A DNA stretch of 64,000 nucleotides from Brevibacillus reuszeri (GTDB lineage Bacteria > Bacillota > Bacilli > Brevibacillales > Brevibacillaceae): the NCBI RefSeq assembly GCF_001187725.1, contig NZ_LGIQ01000005.1, positions 743,148 through 807,147 of the forward strand, given 5' to 3'. Both the position numbers and the translations under genes were made by a program. Positions 25,789 to 33,919 of this stretch are shown piece after piece; the stretch's first letter is position 1, and each line of letters opens with the position of its first letter. Below the pieces are notes generated by a model. The model was given only the letters and a program-made list of their open reading frames with translations, was not told the DNA's origin and did no database searches.

Positions 25789-26556
25789 ATGAATATCCTG
25801 GTTGTGTTGAAACAAACCTTTGACACCGAAGAAAAGATCGTCATCCAAAACGGACAAATTTCTGAGGATGGCGTTGAATTCATCATTAATCCATACGATG
25901 AGTACGCTGTAGAAGAAGCGATCAAGCTCAAGGAAGATCACGGCGGTGAGGTAACGGTTGTCAGTGTTGGTCCTGATCGTGCAGAGAGCTCCTTGCGTAC
26001 AGCATTGGCAATGGGTGCAGATAAAGCGGTATTGGTAGACGATGAGTCTTTGTTCGGAGACGAGTTCACGACTGCAAAGGTACTTGCTGCGGTTGCGAAA
26101 AAAATTGGCTTCGACATCATTATTGGCGGTCAAATGGCAGTTGACTCTGGAGCAGGTCAAGGCGGACCACGTCTGGCTGAAGAGCTTGGAATCAATCACG
26201 TTTCTACTGCAGTTAAGCTTGAAATAGATGGCACAAATGTACGTGTAGAGCGTGACATCGAAGGTGATCTGGAAGTTGTGGAAACCAGTCTCCCTGTTTT
26301 GATCACTGCACAGCAAGGCCTGAACGAGCCGCGCTATCCTTCCCTTCCTGGGATTATGAAGGCGAAGAAAAAGCCGTTGGATCGTTTGTCCGCAGATGAT
26401 TTAGATCTGTCGGTAGCAGATGTCGCCGCAAAAACCGAGATTGTGGGTCAATCCTTGCCAGCCCAAAAGCAGGCAGGTCGAATTCTCACAGGCGAGCTGG
26501 CGGCTCAAGCGTCGGAATTGGTGCAACTATTGCGCAATGAAGCAAAAGTGATCTAA
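25789..26556 (+). CDS. etfB: Electron transfer flavoprotein beta subunit
   Basis: A 255-residue EtfB beginning MNILVVLKQTFDTE, with the AMP-binding region (GGQMAVDSGAGQGGPRLAEELG, split here as in the family) and the LPVLITAQQGLNEPRYPSLPGI recognition loop region. It pairs with EtfA to take electrons from acyl-CoA dehydrogenases to the quinone pool. TAGGAGGAGG supports ATG 25789 rather than the in-frame ATG at 25759. It is in operon order with fadB and etfA. Confidence 0.95.
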   Translation: MNILVVLKQTFDTEEKIVIQNGQISEDGVEFIINPYDEYAVEEAIKLKEDHGGEVTVVSVGPDRAESSLRTALAMGADKAVLVDDESLFGDEFTTAKVLAAVAKKIGFDIIIGGQMAVDSGAGQGGPRLAEELGINHVSTAVKLEIDGTNVRVERDIEGDLEVVETSLPVLITAQQGLNEPRYPSLPGIMKAKKKPLDRLSADDLDLSVADVAAKTEIVGQSLPAQKQAGRILTGELAAQASELVQLLRNEAKVI

Positions 26557-26580
26557 GCAAGCGAGAGGGAGAGGATATCC

Positions 26581-27540
26581 ATGAAAAAAGTACTTGTACT
26601 CACAGAAGTACGTGACGGACAGCTTCGCAACGTATCACTGGAAGCATTGGCAGCTGCACAAACTCTGGCTGAGGGCGGCGAAATCGTAGCGGCTGTTTTT
26701 GGCACAAATGCCAGCGCTCATGCACAAGTTTTAGGACATCATGGCGCTACCACTGTCTATACAGCAGATCATCAGGCACTCGCGCAATATACGCCAGATG
26801 CCTATACGCAAGCTTTGACACAGCTGATTGAACTGGCAGCCCCGGATGCTGTAGTTATCGGACATACTGCAATCGGTCGCGATGTCGCACCTCGTGTTGC
26901 ATCAAGATTGGGCTATGGCTTGGTTTCCGATGTGACAGGCATTGAAGCTGGTCCAGTATTTGTTCGACCGATTTATGCAGGAAAAGCTTTCCAGCAACGT
27001 AAATTTGTTGATGGAAAAACTTTTATCACGATTCGTCCAAATAACATTTCGATTGGTGCTGCAGATCCAGCGAAAACAGCTGTTGTTGTTCCGGTAGATT
27101 TGGAAATCAAAGACCTGCGCACGATTGTAAAGGAAGTTGTCAGCAAAACGAGCGGAAAAGTGGACCTGTCCGAAGCGAAAGTGGTCATTTCCGGCGGTCG
27201 TGGCGTAAAGAGTGCAGAGGGCTTCCAGCCGTTGTACGACTTGGCTGAGGTTCTGGGCGCTGCAGTGGGCGCTTCTCGCGGTGCGTGCGACGCTGATTAC
27301 TGCGATTACTCGATGCAAATTGGACAAACGGGTAAAGTGGTTACCCCTGATTTATACATTGCGTGCGGAATTTCCGGAGCCATTCAGCACTTGGCCGGTA
27401 TGTCCAGCTCCAAAGTGATCGTAGCGATCAACAAGGACCCGGAAGCTCCGATTTTCCAAGTGGCTGATTACGGTATCGTTGGTGACTTGTTCGAGGTTCT
27501 GCCACTTCTGACGGCAGAATTTAAAAAAGTACTGGTCTAA
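26581..27540 (+). CDS. etfA: Electron transfer flavoprotein alpha subunit
   Basis: A 319-residue EtfA. The C-terminal FAD-binding domain is clear: SGGRGVKSAEGF, GASRGACDADY, QIGQTGKVVTPDLYIACGISGAIQH and AINKDPEAPIF. It binds FAD and, with EtfB, passes electrons from beta-oxidation to the respiratory chain. It starts 24 bases after etfB with GAGAGGGAGAGG upstream and ends at a strong terminator. Confidence 0.95.
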   Translation: MKKVLVLTEVRDGQLRNVSLEALAAAQTLAEGGEIVAAVFGTNASAHAQVLGHHGATTVYTADHQALAQYTPDAYTQALTQLIELAAPDAVVIGHTAIGRDVAPRVASRLGYGLVSDVTGIEAGPVFVRPIYAGKAFQQRKFVDGKTFITIRPNNISIGAADPAKTAVVVPVDLEIKDLRTIVKEVVSKTSGKVDLSEAKVVISGGRGVKSAEGFQPLYDLAEVLGAAVGASRGACDADYCDYSMQIGQTGKVVTPDLYIACGISGAIQHLAGMSSSKVIVAINKDPEAPIFQVADYGIVGDLFEVLPLLTAEFKKVLV

Positions 27541-27557
27541 TAGTGGCAAGTAGGAGG

Positions 27558-27589
27558 AAGCGTCCCTTTGTTTAAAGGGCGCTTTTTTT
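27558..27589 (+). terminator. Terminator of the fadB-etfB-etfA operon
   Basis: AAGCGTCCCTTT pairs with AAAGGGCGCTT (one unpaired base), then seven T. Confidence 0.88.
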
Positions 27590-27621
27590 GTCCGCACCGC
27601 TCACTCTATGCTTAGAAAGAT

Positions 27622-27630
27622 TGCTATAAT
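27622..27630 (+). promoter_or_regulatory. Possible extended -10 promoter of the heptad-repeat gene
   Basis: TGCTATAAT combines the TGn extension with a perfect TATAAT, 25 bases before the start codon. No good -35 box is seen. Confidence 0.4.
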
Positions 27631-27654
27631 AGGCACTAGGGAGAGGTGAGCGAC

Positions 27655-28047
27655 ATGAGTGAAGACTTGTTGCATCAGTTGATTCATATGGTGGGTGAGA
27701 ACAATCGCCTTGTGAAAGAAATGAAGGAAGAACTGAAAGAATTTAAAACAGAAATGTATGCATTTCGAGAAGAGATGTACACATTTCGAGAAGAGATGTA
27801 CACATTTCGAGAAGAGATGTACACATTTCGAGAAGAGATGTACACATTTCGAGAAGAGATGTATGCATTTCGAGAAGAGATGTACACATTCCGAGACGAA
27901 ATGTACGAGTTTCGCGATGACACGTACCGCAGGCTTGACAGTATCGATCGGCATGACAAGCTGATCGAAGCAGACCTCGACTTGCTACATAGAAAAGCAA
28001 ACGACAATGAACGGGAAATTAACCGACTAAAGCATGCGGGCCAATAA
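27655..28047 (+). CDS. Coiled-coil protein with seven-residue tandem repeats
   Basis: A 130-residue protein, not assigned to a family. Residues 32-87 are eight copies of a heptad close to EEMYTFR. Methionine and phenylalanine fall at coiled-coil positions a and d, so this is one uninterrupted helix. The last ~40 residues (RRLDSIDRHDKLIEADLDLL...) continue as amphipathic helix. No membrane segment or signal is seen; it is probably a cytoplasmic oligomeric rod. GAGAGG supports ATG 27655; a GTG at 27646 is possible. Located between etfA and trxA, where B. subtilis has no such gene. Confidence 0.75.
   Translation: MSEDLLHQLIHMVGENNRLVKEMKEELKEFKTEMYAFREEMYTFREEMYTFREEMYTFREEMYTFREEMYAFREEMYTFRDEMYEFRDDTYRRLDSIDRHDKLIEADLDLLHRKANDNEREINRLKHAGQ
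27748..27915 (+). repeat. Tandem repeat of eight 21-bp units inside a gene
   Basis: Units close to GAAGAGATGTACACATTTCG-A run head to tail. Four central copies are identical, and the outer ones carry synonymous or single-residue changes. The period is an exact multiple of three, so copy number can change without breaking the frame. Confidence 0.95.
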
Positions 28048-28132
28048 GGCGTTGGATTTGGTTGGAAACGATAAGGTAAGTGTGTACTGGATACACTAGC
28101 ATGGAGAAGTGCGGATAAAGTGTTGCGTGCCG

Positions 28133-28161
28133 TAGTCATTTCAGATTTTGAATGATATACT
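28133..28161 (+). promoter_or_regulatory. Probable trxA promoter
   Basis: TAGTCA and TATACT are 17 bases apart, with an extended TGA before the -10, 55 bases from the trxA start. Confidence 0.5.
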
Positions 28162-28215
28162 GATTAGCGTATGAAACCTTTTTTTAGCAATTGAATTTTG
28201 AGGAGGTAACTTTCC

Positions 28216-28533
28216 ATGGCAATTGTAAATGGAACTGACCAAAACTTTTCCCAGGAAGTAGAGCAAGGCGGTACAGTCCTGGTTGACTTCTGGGCTCCAT
28301 GGTGCGGCCCTTGCAAAATGATCGCTCCTGTACTTGAGCAAATCGATGGCGAAGTGGGCTCCAAGCTCAAAATCGTCAAAGTAAACGTGGATGACAACCC
28401 GGATTCTGCAGGCCGTTTTGGTGTCATGTCTATCCCTACGCTGATCGTTTTCAAAGATGGTCAACCAGTTGATAAAGTGATTGGTTTTCAACCAAAAGAA
28501 GCACTGATGGCAACTGTAGGTAAGCACCTGTAA
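28216..28533 (+). CDS. trxA: Thioredoxin
   Basis: A 105-residue thioredoxin with the WCGPCK active site (cysteines near residues 29 and 32), cis-proline loop MSIPT and the usual VDFWAPWCGPC context. It reduces protein disulfides using electrons from thioredoxin reductase. TGAGGAGGTAA precedes the ATG. It has its own promoter and terminator. In B. subtilis trxA also follows etfA. Confidence 0.97.
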   Translation: MAIVNGTDQNFSQEVEQGGTVLVDFWAPWCGPCKMIAPVLEQIDGEVGSKLKIVKVNVDDNPDSAGRFGVMSIPTLIVFKDGQPVDKVIGFQPKEALMATVGKHL

Positions 28534-28551
28534 GATAAAGGATGATTGGCG

Positions 28552-28589
28552 AAGCGGTGTTTGCGCCTAGGTGCAGATGCCGCTTTTTT
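28552..28589 (+). terminator. Terminator of trxA
   Basis: AAGCGG pairs with CCGCTT around a loop that itself contains a small inverted repeat (GCGCCTAGGTGC), followed by T6. Confidence 0.7.
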
Positions 28590-28677
28590 CTATCTGAATC
28601 GGACTGAATAGTTAGAAATTTATAGGAGTACGAAAATGGTCTGAATCCAATAATGGTCGGCGTCTACACGAAAATTC

Positions 28678-28696
28678 TGAGCGGTCGTTTGTCAAA
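28678..28696 (+). promoter_or_regulatory. Candidate operator shared with fadB, upstream of livJ
   Basis: TGAGCGGTCGTTTGTCAAA agrees with the sequence starting at 24912 in 15 of 19 positions, including the first ten. It also contains a possible -35 box (TTGTCA), so a bound regulator could block RNA polymerase. Confidence 0.45.
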
Positions 28697-28723
28697 AAAT
28701 TAAGTTTACTTAGAGAAAATTAT

Positions 28724-28752
28724 TTGCGTTTTTTAAATAGTTTTATTAAACT
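28724..28752 (+). promoter_or_regulatory. Possible promoter of the liv operon
   Basis: TTGCGT and TAAACT are 17 bases apart, 48 bases before livJ. An alternative promoter would use TTGTCA at 28689. Confidence 0.45.
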
Positions 28753-28799
28753 TCATATATTCCGAATAATCATTTAGAAAAATTAAGGGAGGCTTTTCA

Positions 28800-29984
28800 A
28801 TGAAGGGGTTTCATTTATTACGATCTCTGGCAACCATCTCCTTGGGTGCAGTTTTGATGGTGGGATGTTCCAGTGGCAACACCAGCGCGCCCGCAGCAAA
28901 TGATGGTGGAGCCAAGCAAGAAGCGAGTGCAGATGGACAAGAGCTCACTGCTAAAATCGGCGTAGTCAGCTTTCTTTCCGGATCAGGTGCGGCTTATGGT
29001 GAAGCGCAAAAAGCAGGCCTGGAGCTGGCTTTGGGAGAGCTGAACGAAGCGAATAAAGGGAAGCTCAAGATGGAATTAAAGTTTGAAGATTCTGGCGGGG
29101 AAAAAGAGGGAGCAATTAACGCGGTAAATAAACTGATTAATCAGGATAATGTTGTCGCGATCATCGGCCCTACTCTTTCCGGTGAAATGTTCGCTGCCGG
29201 TCCCGTTGCGAACGAAGCAGAAACGCCAATCTTCGGTATCTCCAATACATCCGAAGGAATCAACGATATTGGTGAGTACGTGTTCCGCAACTCCTTGCCA
29301 GAATCGATCGCCATCCCAACAGCGATGAAAGCAGCGGTCGAGAAAAAAGGCTTGAAAAAGGTTGCGCTCATCTACGCATCCAACGATGATTTCTCAGTAA
29401 ATGGATACAAAGTAATGAAAGCAACTGCTGAAAAAATGGGTTTGGAAATCACGGGTGAAGCGACATTCTCTAATGGCGATGTTGACTTCTCTGCTCAATT
29501 GACCAAGCTGAAACAATCGAATCCAGATGCACTGTTGGTTTCCGCTCTGTATAAAGAAGGTTCCATGGTTGTGAAAAAAGCGCGTGAGCTGGGCTTTACA
29601 GGCACGATCCTTGGCGGCAACGGCTTCAACAACCCGAAAGTATTTGAAATTGCGGGTCCTGCAGCAGAAGGCTTGATCGTAGCGACTCCTTTTAGCCCAG
29701 AAAAACAAGATGATAAAGTACAAGCCTTTGTAAAAGCTTTCGAAGCAAAATACAACAAAAAGCCTGACCAATTTGCTGCACAAGCATACGATTCCCTGTA
29801 CATCATGTCTCAATCCCTGCTCGGAGCAGGCAAGGCTGATCGTGAAGCGTTGCGCGGACAGCTGGCACAGCTGAAAGACTTTACAGGTGTATCTGGCAAA
29901 CTCTCCTTTGACGAAAAACGTAATCCAATCGGTGATGCGGTTGTTGTTGAAGCAAAAGAAGGAAAGTTTGTGCCGTTTGAATAA
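28800..29984 (+). CDS. livJ: Branched-chain amino acid/amide ABC transporter substrate-binding lipoprotein (LivJ-type)
   Basis: A 394-residue periplasmic-binding-fold protein. It has a signal peptide with lipobox LMVGC near residue 23, a short Ser/Gly/Ala linker, and two LIVBP lobes (IGVVSFLSGSGAAYGE, IGPTLSGE, YASNDDFSVNGYKVM, QAYDSLYIM). It captures the substrate outside the cell for LivHMGF. Leucine/isoleucine/valine is the family default, but related proteins bind amides, urea or aromatic compounds. GGGAGG precedes the ATG. It is the first gene of a five-gene operon. Confidence 0.9.
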   Translation: MKGFHLLRSLATISLGAVLMVGCSSGNTSAPAANDGGAKQEASADGQELTAKIGVVSFLSGSGAAYGEAQKAGLELALGELNEANKGKLKMELKFEDSGGEKEGAINAVNKLINQDNVVAIIGPTLSGEMFAAGPVANEAETPIFGISNTSEGINDIGEYVFRNSLPESIAIPTAMKAAVEKKGLKKVALIYASNDDFSVNGYKVMKATAEKMGLEITGEATFSNGDVDFSAQLTKLKQSNPDALLVSALYKEGSMVVKKARELGFTGTILGGNGFNNPKVFEIAGPAAEGLIVATPFSPEKQDDKVQAFVKAFEAKYNKKPDQFAAQAYDSLYIMSQSLLGAGKADREALRGQLAQLKDFTGVSGKLSFDEKRNPIGDAVVVEAKEGKFVPFE

Positions 29985-30037
29985 GCGGATTGTCCGGGCT
30001 CCCGGGCTCTAGAGGTTTTCTTACAAGGGAAGGCAAA

Positions 30038-30121
30038 TGCTCCGTCACTCGGCGGAGCAAAGTTTTCTCGCTGGATCAGAAAGGACGAGTTCTCTACCAT
30101 CGATTCCTGATCCAGCGAGAA
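30038..30121 (+). promoter_or_regulatory. Two hairpins between livJ and livH
   Basis: First hairpin TGCTCCG/CGGAGCA (30038-30059), then a perfect 15-bp stem (30065-30079 with 30107-30121) with a 27-base loop. There is no strong T run. Such structures often terminate partially or protect the upstream mRNA, letting the binding protein be made in excess over the permeases. Confidence 0.65.
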
Positions 30122-30172
30122 CAACTTCAAGCATTCAAACTATTTAAACGACTTTTGGTGAGGTGAAGCAGT

Positions 30173-31039
30173 TTGTTTTGGCAGCAATTAGTCAATGGTT
30201 TAACGGTAGGGAGTACCTATTCCTTAATCGCATTGGGCTATACTCTCATTTTCGGGGTTTTAGGAATCATTAACATGGCCCATGGTCAAATTTTTATTTT
30301 CGGATCGCTAGTTGGACTTGTCCTCATGACCAGCCTGAACTTGCCGCTTGGTGTAGCTCTCGTTGTGGCTGTGGTGGTTTCGGCGTTATTGGGATTGGTT
30401 TTAGAGTATACAGCACTTAGACCGCTTCGCAAGAAAAACGTACCTCATTTGGCGTCTCTGATCAGTACGATCGGCTTTGCCATTTTGGTCGAGGAAGCGA
30501 TGCACAAATTGTTTGGAGCGGATTCTCGCGCTTTTCCGCAGTCCTTTGGAGATAAACCGTTTGATTTGGGAATCATTCAAATCCGTAGCGTCGATCTCGT
30601 GATTTTAGGGATTTCAATCGTATTGATGTTTGTTCTGCATTTTTGGATTCAGAAGACCAAGATGGGGAAAGCGATTCGTGCTACGGCTGAAAATACGGAT
30701 ACCGCAAACATTTTGGGGATCAATACCAACATGGTGATTGTCGTAACCGTGATGATGGCATCTGCTCTTGGAGGCGTCGCCGGTATTTTAATCGGAATGG
30801 CTTACTCTGCACTTATTCCAACGATGGGGATGACGCTTGGCTTCAAAGGCTTGGCTGTACTGATCCTGGGTGGAGTCGGAAGCATACCGGGAGCGATGGT
30901 GTGTGGTGTTTTGCTTGGAATTATTGAGGTCTTTACAGTCGCATACGGTGATTCGTCGTATCGCGATGCCGTTGCATTTGGCCTCATCATCATCATTTTG
31001 TTGCTAAAGCCAGAAGGACTATTTGGACGCAAAGCGTAA
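30173..31039 (+). CDS. livH: Branched-chain amino acid ABC transporter permease LivH-type
   Basis: A 288-residue permease with about eight membrane helices and family segments GLTVGSTYSLIALGYTLIFG, INMAHGQ and ATAENTDTANILGIN (ATPase-contact loop), followed by GGVGSIPGA. The TTG start at 30173 is chosen because GAGGTG lies seven bases upstream. With LivM it forms the membrane channel. The stop overlaps the ribosome binding site of livM. Confidence 0.92.
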   Translation: MFWQQLVNGLTVGSTYSLIALGYTLIFGVLGIINMAHGQIFIFGSLVGLVLMTSLNLPLGVALVVAVVVSALLGLVLEYTALRPLRKKNVPHLASLISTIGFAILVEEAMHKLFGADSRAFPQSFGDKPFDLGIIQIRSVDLVILGISIVLMFVLHFWIQKTKMGKAIRATAENTDTANILGINTNMVIVVTVMMASALGGVAGILIGMAYSALIPTMGMTLGFKGLAVLILGGVGSIPGAMVCGVLLGIIEVFTVAYGDSSYRDAVAFGLIIIILLLKPEGLFGRKA

Positions 31040-31052
31040 GGAGGTGCAAGCA

Positions 31053-32015
31053 TTGGATATTCTCAATCCGTATAATTTACAGGTTTTGACCTTTATTTTA
31101 TTAAATAGCATTCTTGCTATCAGTATTTACATCACGCTATCAACCGGTCAGCTGTCCTTGGGGCATGCCGGTTTTATGAGCATTGGTGCATTTACGGCAA
31201 GTATTTTAACCAAGCAGGCGGACATGCCGTTGCTTATCGCGATTATCATCGGAGGATTGGCAGCAGGGCTCATTGCGCTGTTGATCGGTGCGCCAACATT
31301 AAAGCTCCATGGCTTGTACCTCGCGATTGCGACCTTGGGCTTTGGTGAGGTGATTCGGGTTATTTTGCTCAATCTGGAAATTACCAATGGAGCGTTGGGT
31401 CTTACCGGCCTGCAATCGATCGGAAACTACTTATATGATTTTGAAAAAGCGATTGGTTTAAAAGCGCAGACTGTCGGTGTATCTGTCATTCAAATGAAGG
31501 CACTGTCTACTTTTGTTTTCATGCTCCTGTTTTTCGCTGCCATTCTTTTCTTGACGCTGCGTTTGAACCGTTCAAGACTCGGACGTGCGTTTGAAGCGAT
31601 TAAAGCAGATGAAACGGCAGCACGTGCAATGGGCTTGCAGGTGGCTTATTACAAAATGCTCGCGTTTATTATCGGCTCTGTGCTGGCAGGAGTGTGTGGG
31701 GGACTGTTTGCCCATATCACGACTACGATTACGCCAGACGATTTCAACTACCATAAAGTTGTAGAGATCCTCTCTTATGCGGTTATTGGTGGCAGCGAAG
31801 TGGTATGGGGGCCGTTGTTTGGCGCTCTCATTTTAACCGCCCTGCCAGAAGTGCTGCGCGGTTTAGCCGAGTACAAAATGCTCATGTACGGCTTAATCAT
31901 GGTTGGGGTTATGGCTTTCCGTCCTCATGGCCTGATCGGGTCGGATACGTTCCAAAAGCTGTTCCGTCGCCGCAAGGGCAAACCGTCCGGAAACGAAGCG
32001 AAAGGGGGACTGTGA
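31053..32015 (+). CDS. livM: Branched-chain amino acid ABC transporter permease LivM-type
   Basis: A 320-residue permease with about nine to ten membrane helices, STGQLSLGHAGF near the N-terminus and AIKADETAARAMGLQ as the ATPase-contact loop. A TTG start at 31053 is supported by AAGGAGG (31038-31044), which overlaps the livH stop, so the two permeases are translationally coupled. The longer in-frame option at 31023 lacks a site. The C-terminus is basic and cytoplasmic. Confidence 0.92.
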   Translation: MDILNPYNLQVLTFILLNSILAISIYITLSTGQLSLGHAGFMSIGAFTASILTKQADMPLLIAIIIGGLAAGLIALLIGAPTLKLHGLYLAIATLGFGEVIRVILLNLEITNGALGLTGLQSIGNYLYDFEKAIGLKAQTVGVSVIQMKALSTFVFMLLFFAAILFLTLRLNRSRLGRAFEAIKADETAARAMGLQVAYYKMLAFIIGSVLAGVCGGLFAHITTTITPDDFNYHKVVEILSYAVIGGSEVVWGPLFGALILTALPEVLRGLAEYKMLMYGLIMVGVMAFRPHGLIGSDTFQKLFRRRKGKPSGNEAKGGL

Positions 32016-32016
32016 C

Positions 32017-32778
32017 ATGTTGCTGGAACTTGCAAATGTAGGAAAAAGCTTTGGCGGCATCACTGCCCTACGCGATGTTTCGTTTTCAGTGCGAGAGGGT
32101 GAAATTGTAGGGTTGATCGGTCCCAATGGAGCTGGGAAAACGACGATTTTTAACATGGCGACAGGGATTTTTGAGCCGACAACCGGTACGTTTTCTTTTG
32201 CTGGTCAAAAGCTGAATGGCATGCAGCCAAATAAAATTACGGAAATGGGCATCGCTCGAACGTTTCAAAATATTCGCCTGTTTGGTCATATGAATGCGCT
32301 GGATAATGTCAAGGTAGGCTGCCATTCACGGATGAAGGCGGGTTTCTGGTCTTCTCTGCTCCGAACGTCTGGGCAGCGAGCAGAAGAAAAAGTCGTCACG
32401 AAAAAAGCAGAGGAGCTCTTGGAGTTCGTTGGCTTGTCTGATGTCGCCGAAGTGCGTTCCGATACACTCGCCTACGGGCAGCAGCGGCGATTGGAAATAG
32501 CACGGGCCCTTGCCACAGAGCCAAAGCTGCTGCTGCTGGATGAGCCTGCAGCAGGTATGATTGAGACGGAGACCAAGGCGCTCATGGAGCTGGTACGCAA
32601 AATTCGCGATGATGGCACAACGGTCCTCTTGGTGGAGCATGATATGGGCCTGGTCATGAATTTGTGTGAAAAAGTCGTGTGCATTAACTTTGGTGTCAAG
32701 ATCGCTGATGGTACGCCGGAAGAGGTACAGAATAATCCAGACGTGATTGAAGCTTACCTCGGCAAGGAGGACGAATAA
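32017..32778 (+). CDS. livG: Branched-chain amino acid ABC transporter ATP-binding protein LivG-type
   Basis: A 253-residue ABC ATPase: Walker A GPNGAGKTT, LivG-type long insertion after Q-loop (GIARTFQNIRLF), a signature region with the degenerate LAYGQQRRLEIARAL, Walker B LLLLDEPAAGM and H-loop VEHDM. It begins one base after the livM stop. It hydrolyses ATP together with LivF to drive uptake. Confidence 0.95.
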   Translation: MLLELANVGKSFGGITALRDVSFSVREGEIVGLIGPNGAGKTTIFNMATGIFEPTTGTFSFAGQKLNGMQPNKITEMGIARTFQNIRLFGHMNALDNVKVGCHSRMKAGFWSSLLRTSGQRAEEKVVTKKAEELLEFVGLSDVAEVRSDTLAYGQQRRLEIARALATEPKLLLLDEPAAGMIETETKALMELVRKIRDDGTTVLLVEHDMGLVMNLCEKVVCINFGVKIADGTPEEVQNNPDVIEAYLGKEDE

Positions 32779-32779
32779 C

Positions 32780-33493
32780 ATGCTCAGTATACAAAACCTG
32801 ACGACCTCCTACGGTCAGATCAAAGCGATTCGGGGTATCTCCCTCGAGGTGCCAGAGGGGAAGATCGTTTCCCTCATTGGTGCAAACGGGGCTGGGAAAA
32901 CCACGACGATGCGCACCATCGCAGGCCAGCTCAAGCCAGAGGCAGGGACCATTACTTTTCGTGGGCAGCGTATTGAAGGGTCGAAGCCACACCAGATTGT
33001 AAAAACAGGACTAGCCCTTGTTCCAGAAGGCCGTGCGATTTTAGGGAAAATGACCGTGCTCGAAAATTTGGAAATGGGTGCATTTCAACGAAACGATGCA
33101 CAAGGTATCAAGGACGATATGGAGAAAATGATGGCGTGGTTCCCTATTTTACGGGAGCGCTTGACGCAGTTAGGTGGAACCATGTCTGGCGGACAGCAGC
33201 AAATGCTGGCGATTGCCAGAGCGTTGATGTCGAGGCCCAAGCTGCTGCTTTTGGATGAACCGTCGATGGGGCTTGCGCCGATTGTCGTATCGGATATTTT
33301 CAAGGTTATCAAGCAGATCAATGCAGAAGGAACAACTGTGCTGATCGTTGAGCAAAACGTCAAGCAGGCATTGAAAATCGCTGATTTTGGCTATGTGCTT
33401 GAGGCTGGACAAATTGTGTTGGAAGGCACGGCAGAATCCCTGTTAAATGACGACCGTGTCAAAGAGGCGTACCTGGGAGGACGCAAGCACTAG
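32780..33493 (+). CDS. livF: Branched-chain amino acid ABC transporter ATP-binding protein LivF-type
   Basis: A 237-residue ABC ATPase: Walker A GANGAGKTT, signature MSGGQQQMLAIARAL, Walker B LLLLDEPSMGLAP and IVEQNVKQAL, the LivF hallmark. ATG 32780 follows the livG stop by one base, with AAGGAGG inside the end of livG. It is the last gene of the operon and is followed by a terminator. Confidence 0.95.
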   Translation: MLSIQNLTTSYGQIKAIRGISLEVPEGKIVSLIGANGAGKTTTMRTIAGQLKPEAGTITFRGQRIEGSKPHQIVKTGLALVPEGRAILGKMTVLENLEMGAFQRNDAQGIKDDMEKMMAWFPILRERLTQLGGTMSGGQQQMLAIARALMSRPKLLLLDEPSMGLAPIVVSDIFKVIKQINAEGTTVLIVEQNVKQALKIADFGYVLEAGQIVLEGTAESLLNDDRVKEAYLGGRKH

Positions 33494-33522
33494 CTGATGA
33501 CATAACGGACCTATATCCGTGG

Positions 33523-33561
33523 AAAAAACTGTCGCGGGAAACATGAGGCGGCAGTTTTTTT
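33523..33561 (+). terminator. Terminator of the liv operon
   Basis: AAAACTGTCGC pairs with GCGGCAGTTTT (one T/G wobble) and is followed by a T run. Confidence 0.8.
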
Positions 33562-33640
33562 CATGTGGTATCCGTGGTACTATGAAGAGTGGAACGTATA
33601 TTCCTATCACGAAGTTGTTGAGGAAGGGTGCCCTGAGCGA

Positions 33641-33889
33641 ATGGCAGCAAAACTGACCAGAGAACAAACTGAATATCTTGTTCATCAAGTGCAGCGATAT
33701 TTTCAAGAAGAACGATCGGAACAACTCGGCAATCTGGAAACAGAAGATCTCATTGCCTTTTTTTCCAAAGAATTAGGCCCCCTCTATTACAACCAAGGGG
33801 TGCAAGATAGTCGCAAGCTATTGACTGAACGCATGAGCTCCCTCGAGGATGAGCTATACGTCCTGGAGAAGCCTATTAAGATGAAGTAA
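33641..33889 (+). CDS. DUF2164 family protein
   Basis: An 82-residue protein of the DUF2164 type, recognised by the pattern VQRYFQEERSEQLGNLETEDLI followed by FFSKELGPLYYNQGV, read in two parts. Function is unknown; it is a small helical cytoplasmic protein. ATG 33641 with AGGAAGGG 12 bases upstream gives the usual family length. The open frame extends up to ATG 33563, but that codon lies at the end of the liv terminator T run and has no binding site. It precedes uvrC by 30 bases and probably shares its transcript. Confidence 0.75.
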   Translation: MAAKLTREQTEYLVHQVQRYFQEERSEQLGNLETEDLIAFFSKELGPLYYNQGVQDSRKLLTERMSSLEDELYVLEKPIKMK

Positions 33890-33919
33890 AAGAGAAACCG
33901 TCAAGAGGAGGGAGCAGCC

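Noticed and set aside
27748..27915. Regular short repeats resembling a CRISPR array
   Set aside because: The 21-bp units are head to tail with no spacers, keep an open frame with the gene at 27655 and encode perfect heptads.
28081..28096. GTGTA/TACAC palindrome upstream of trxA as an operator
   Set aside because: Five-base arms occur by chance easily and match no known site; not supported further.
33563..33640. Longer start for the DUF2164 gene at ATG 33563
   Set aside because: That ATG follows directly on the T run of the liv terminator and has no binding site; the family length fits ATG 33641.
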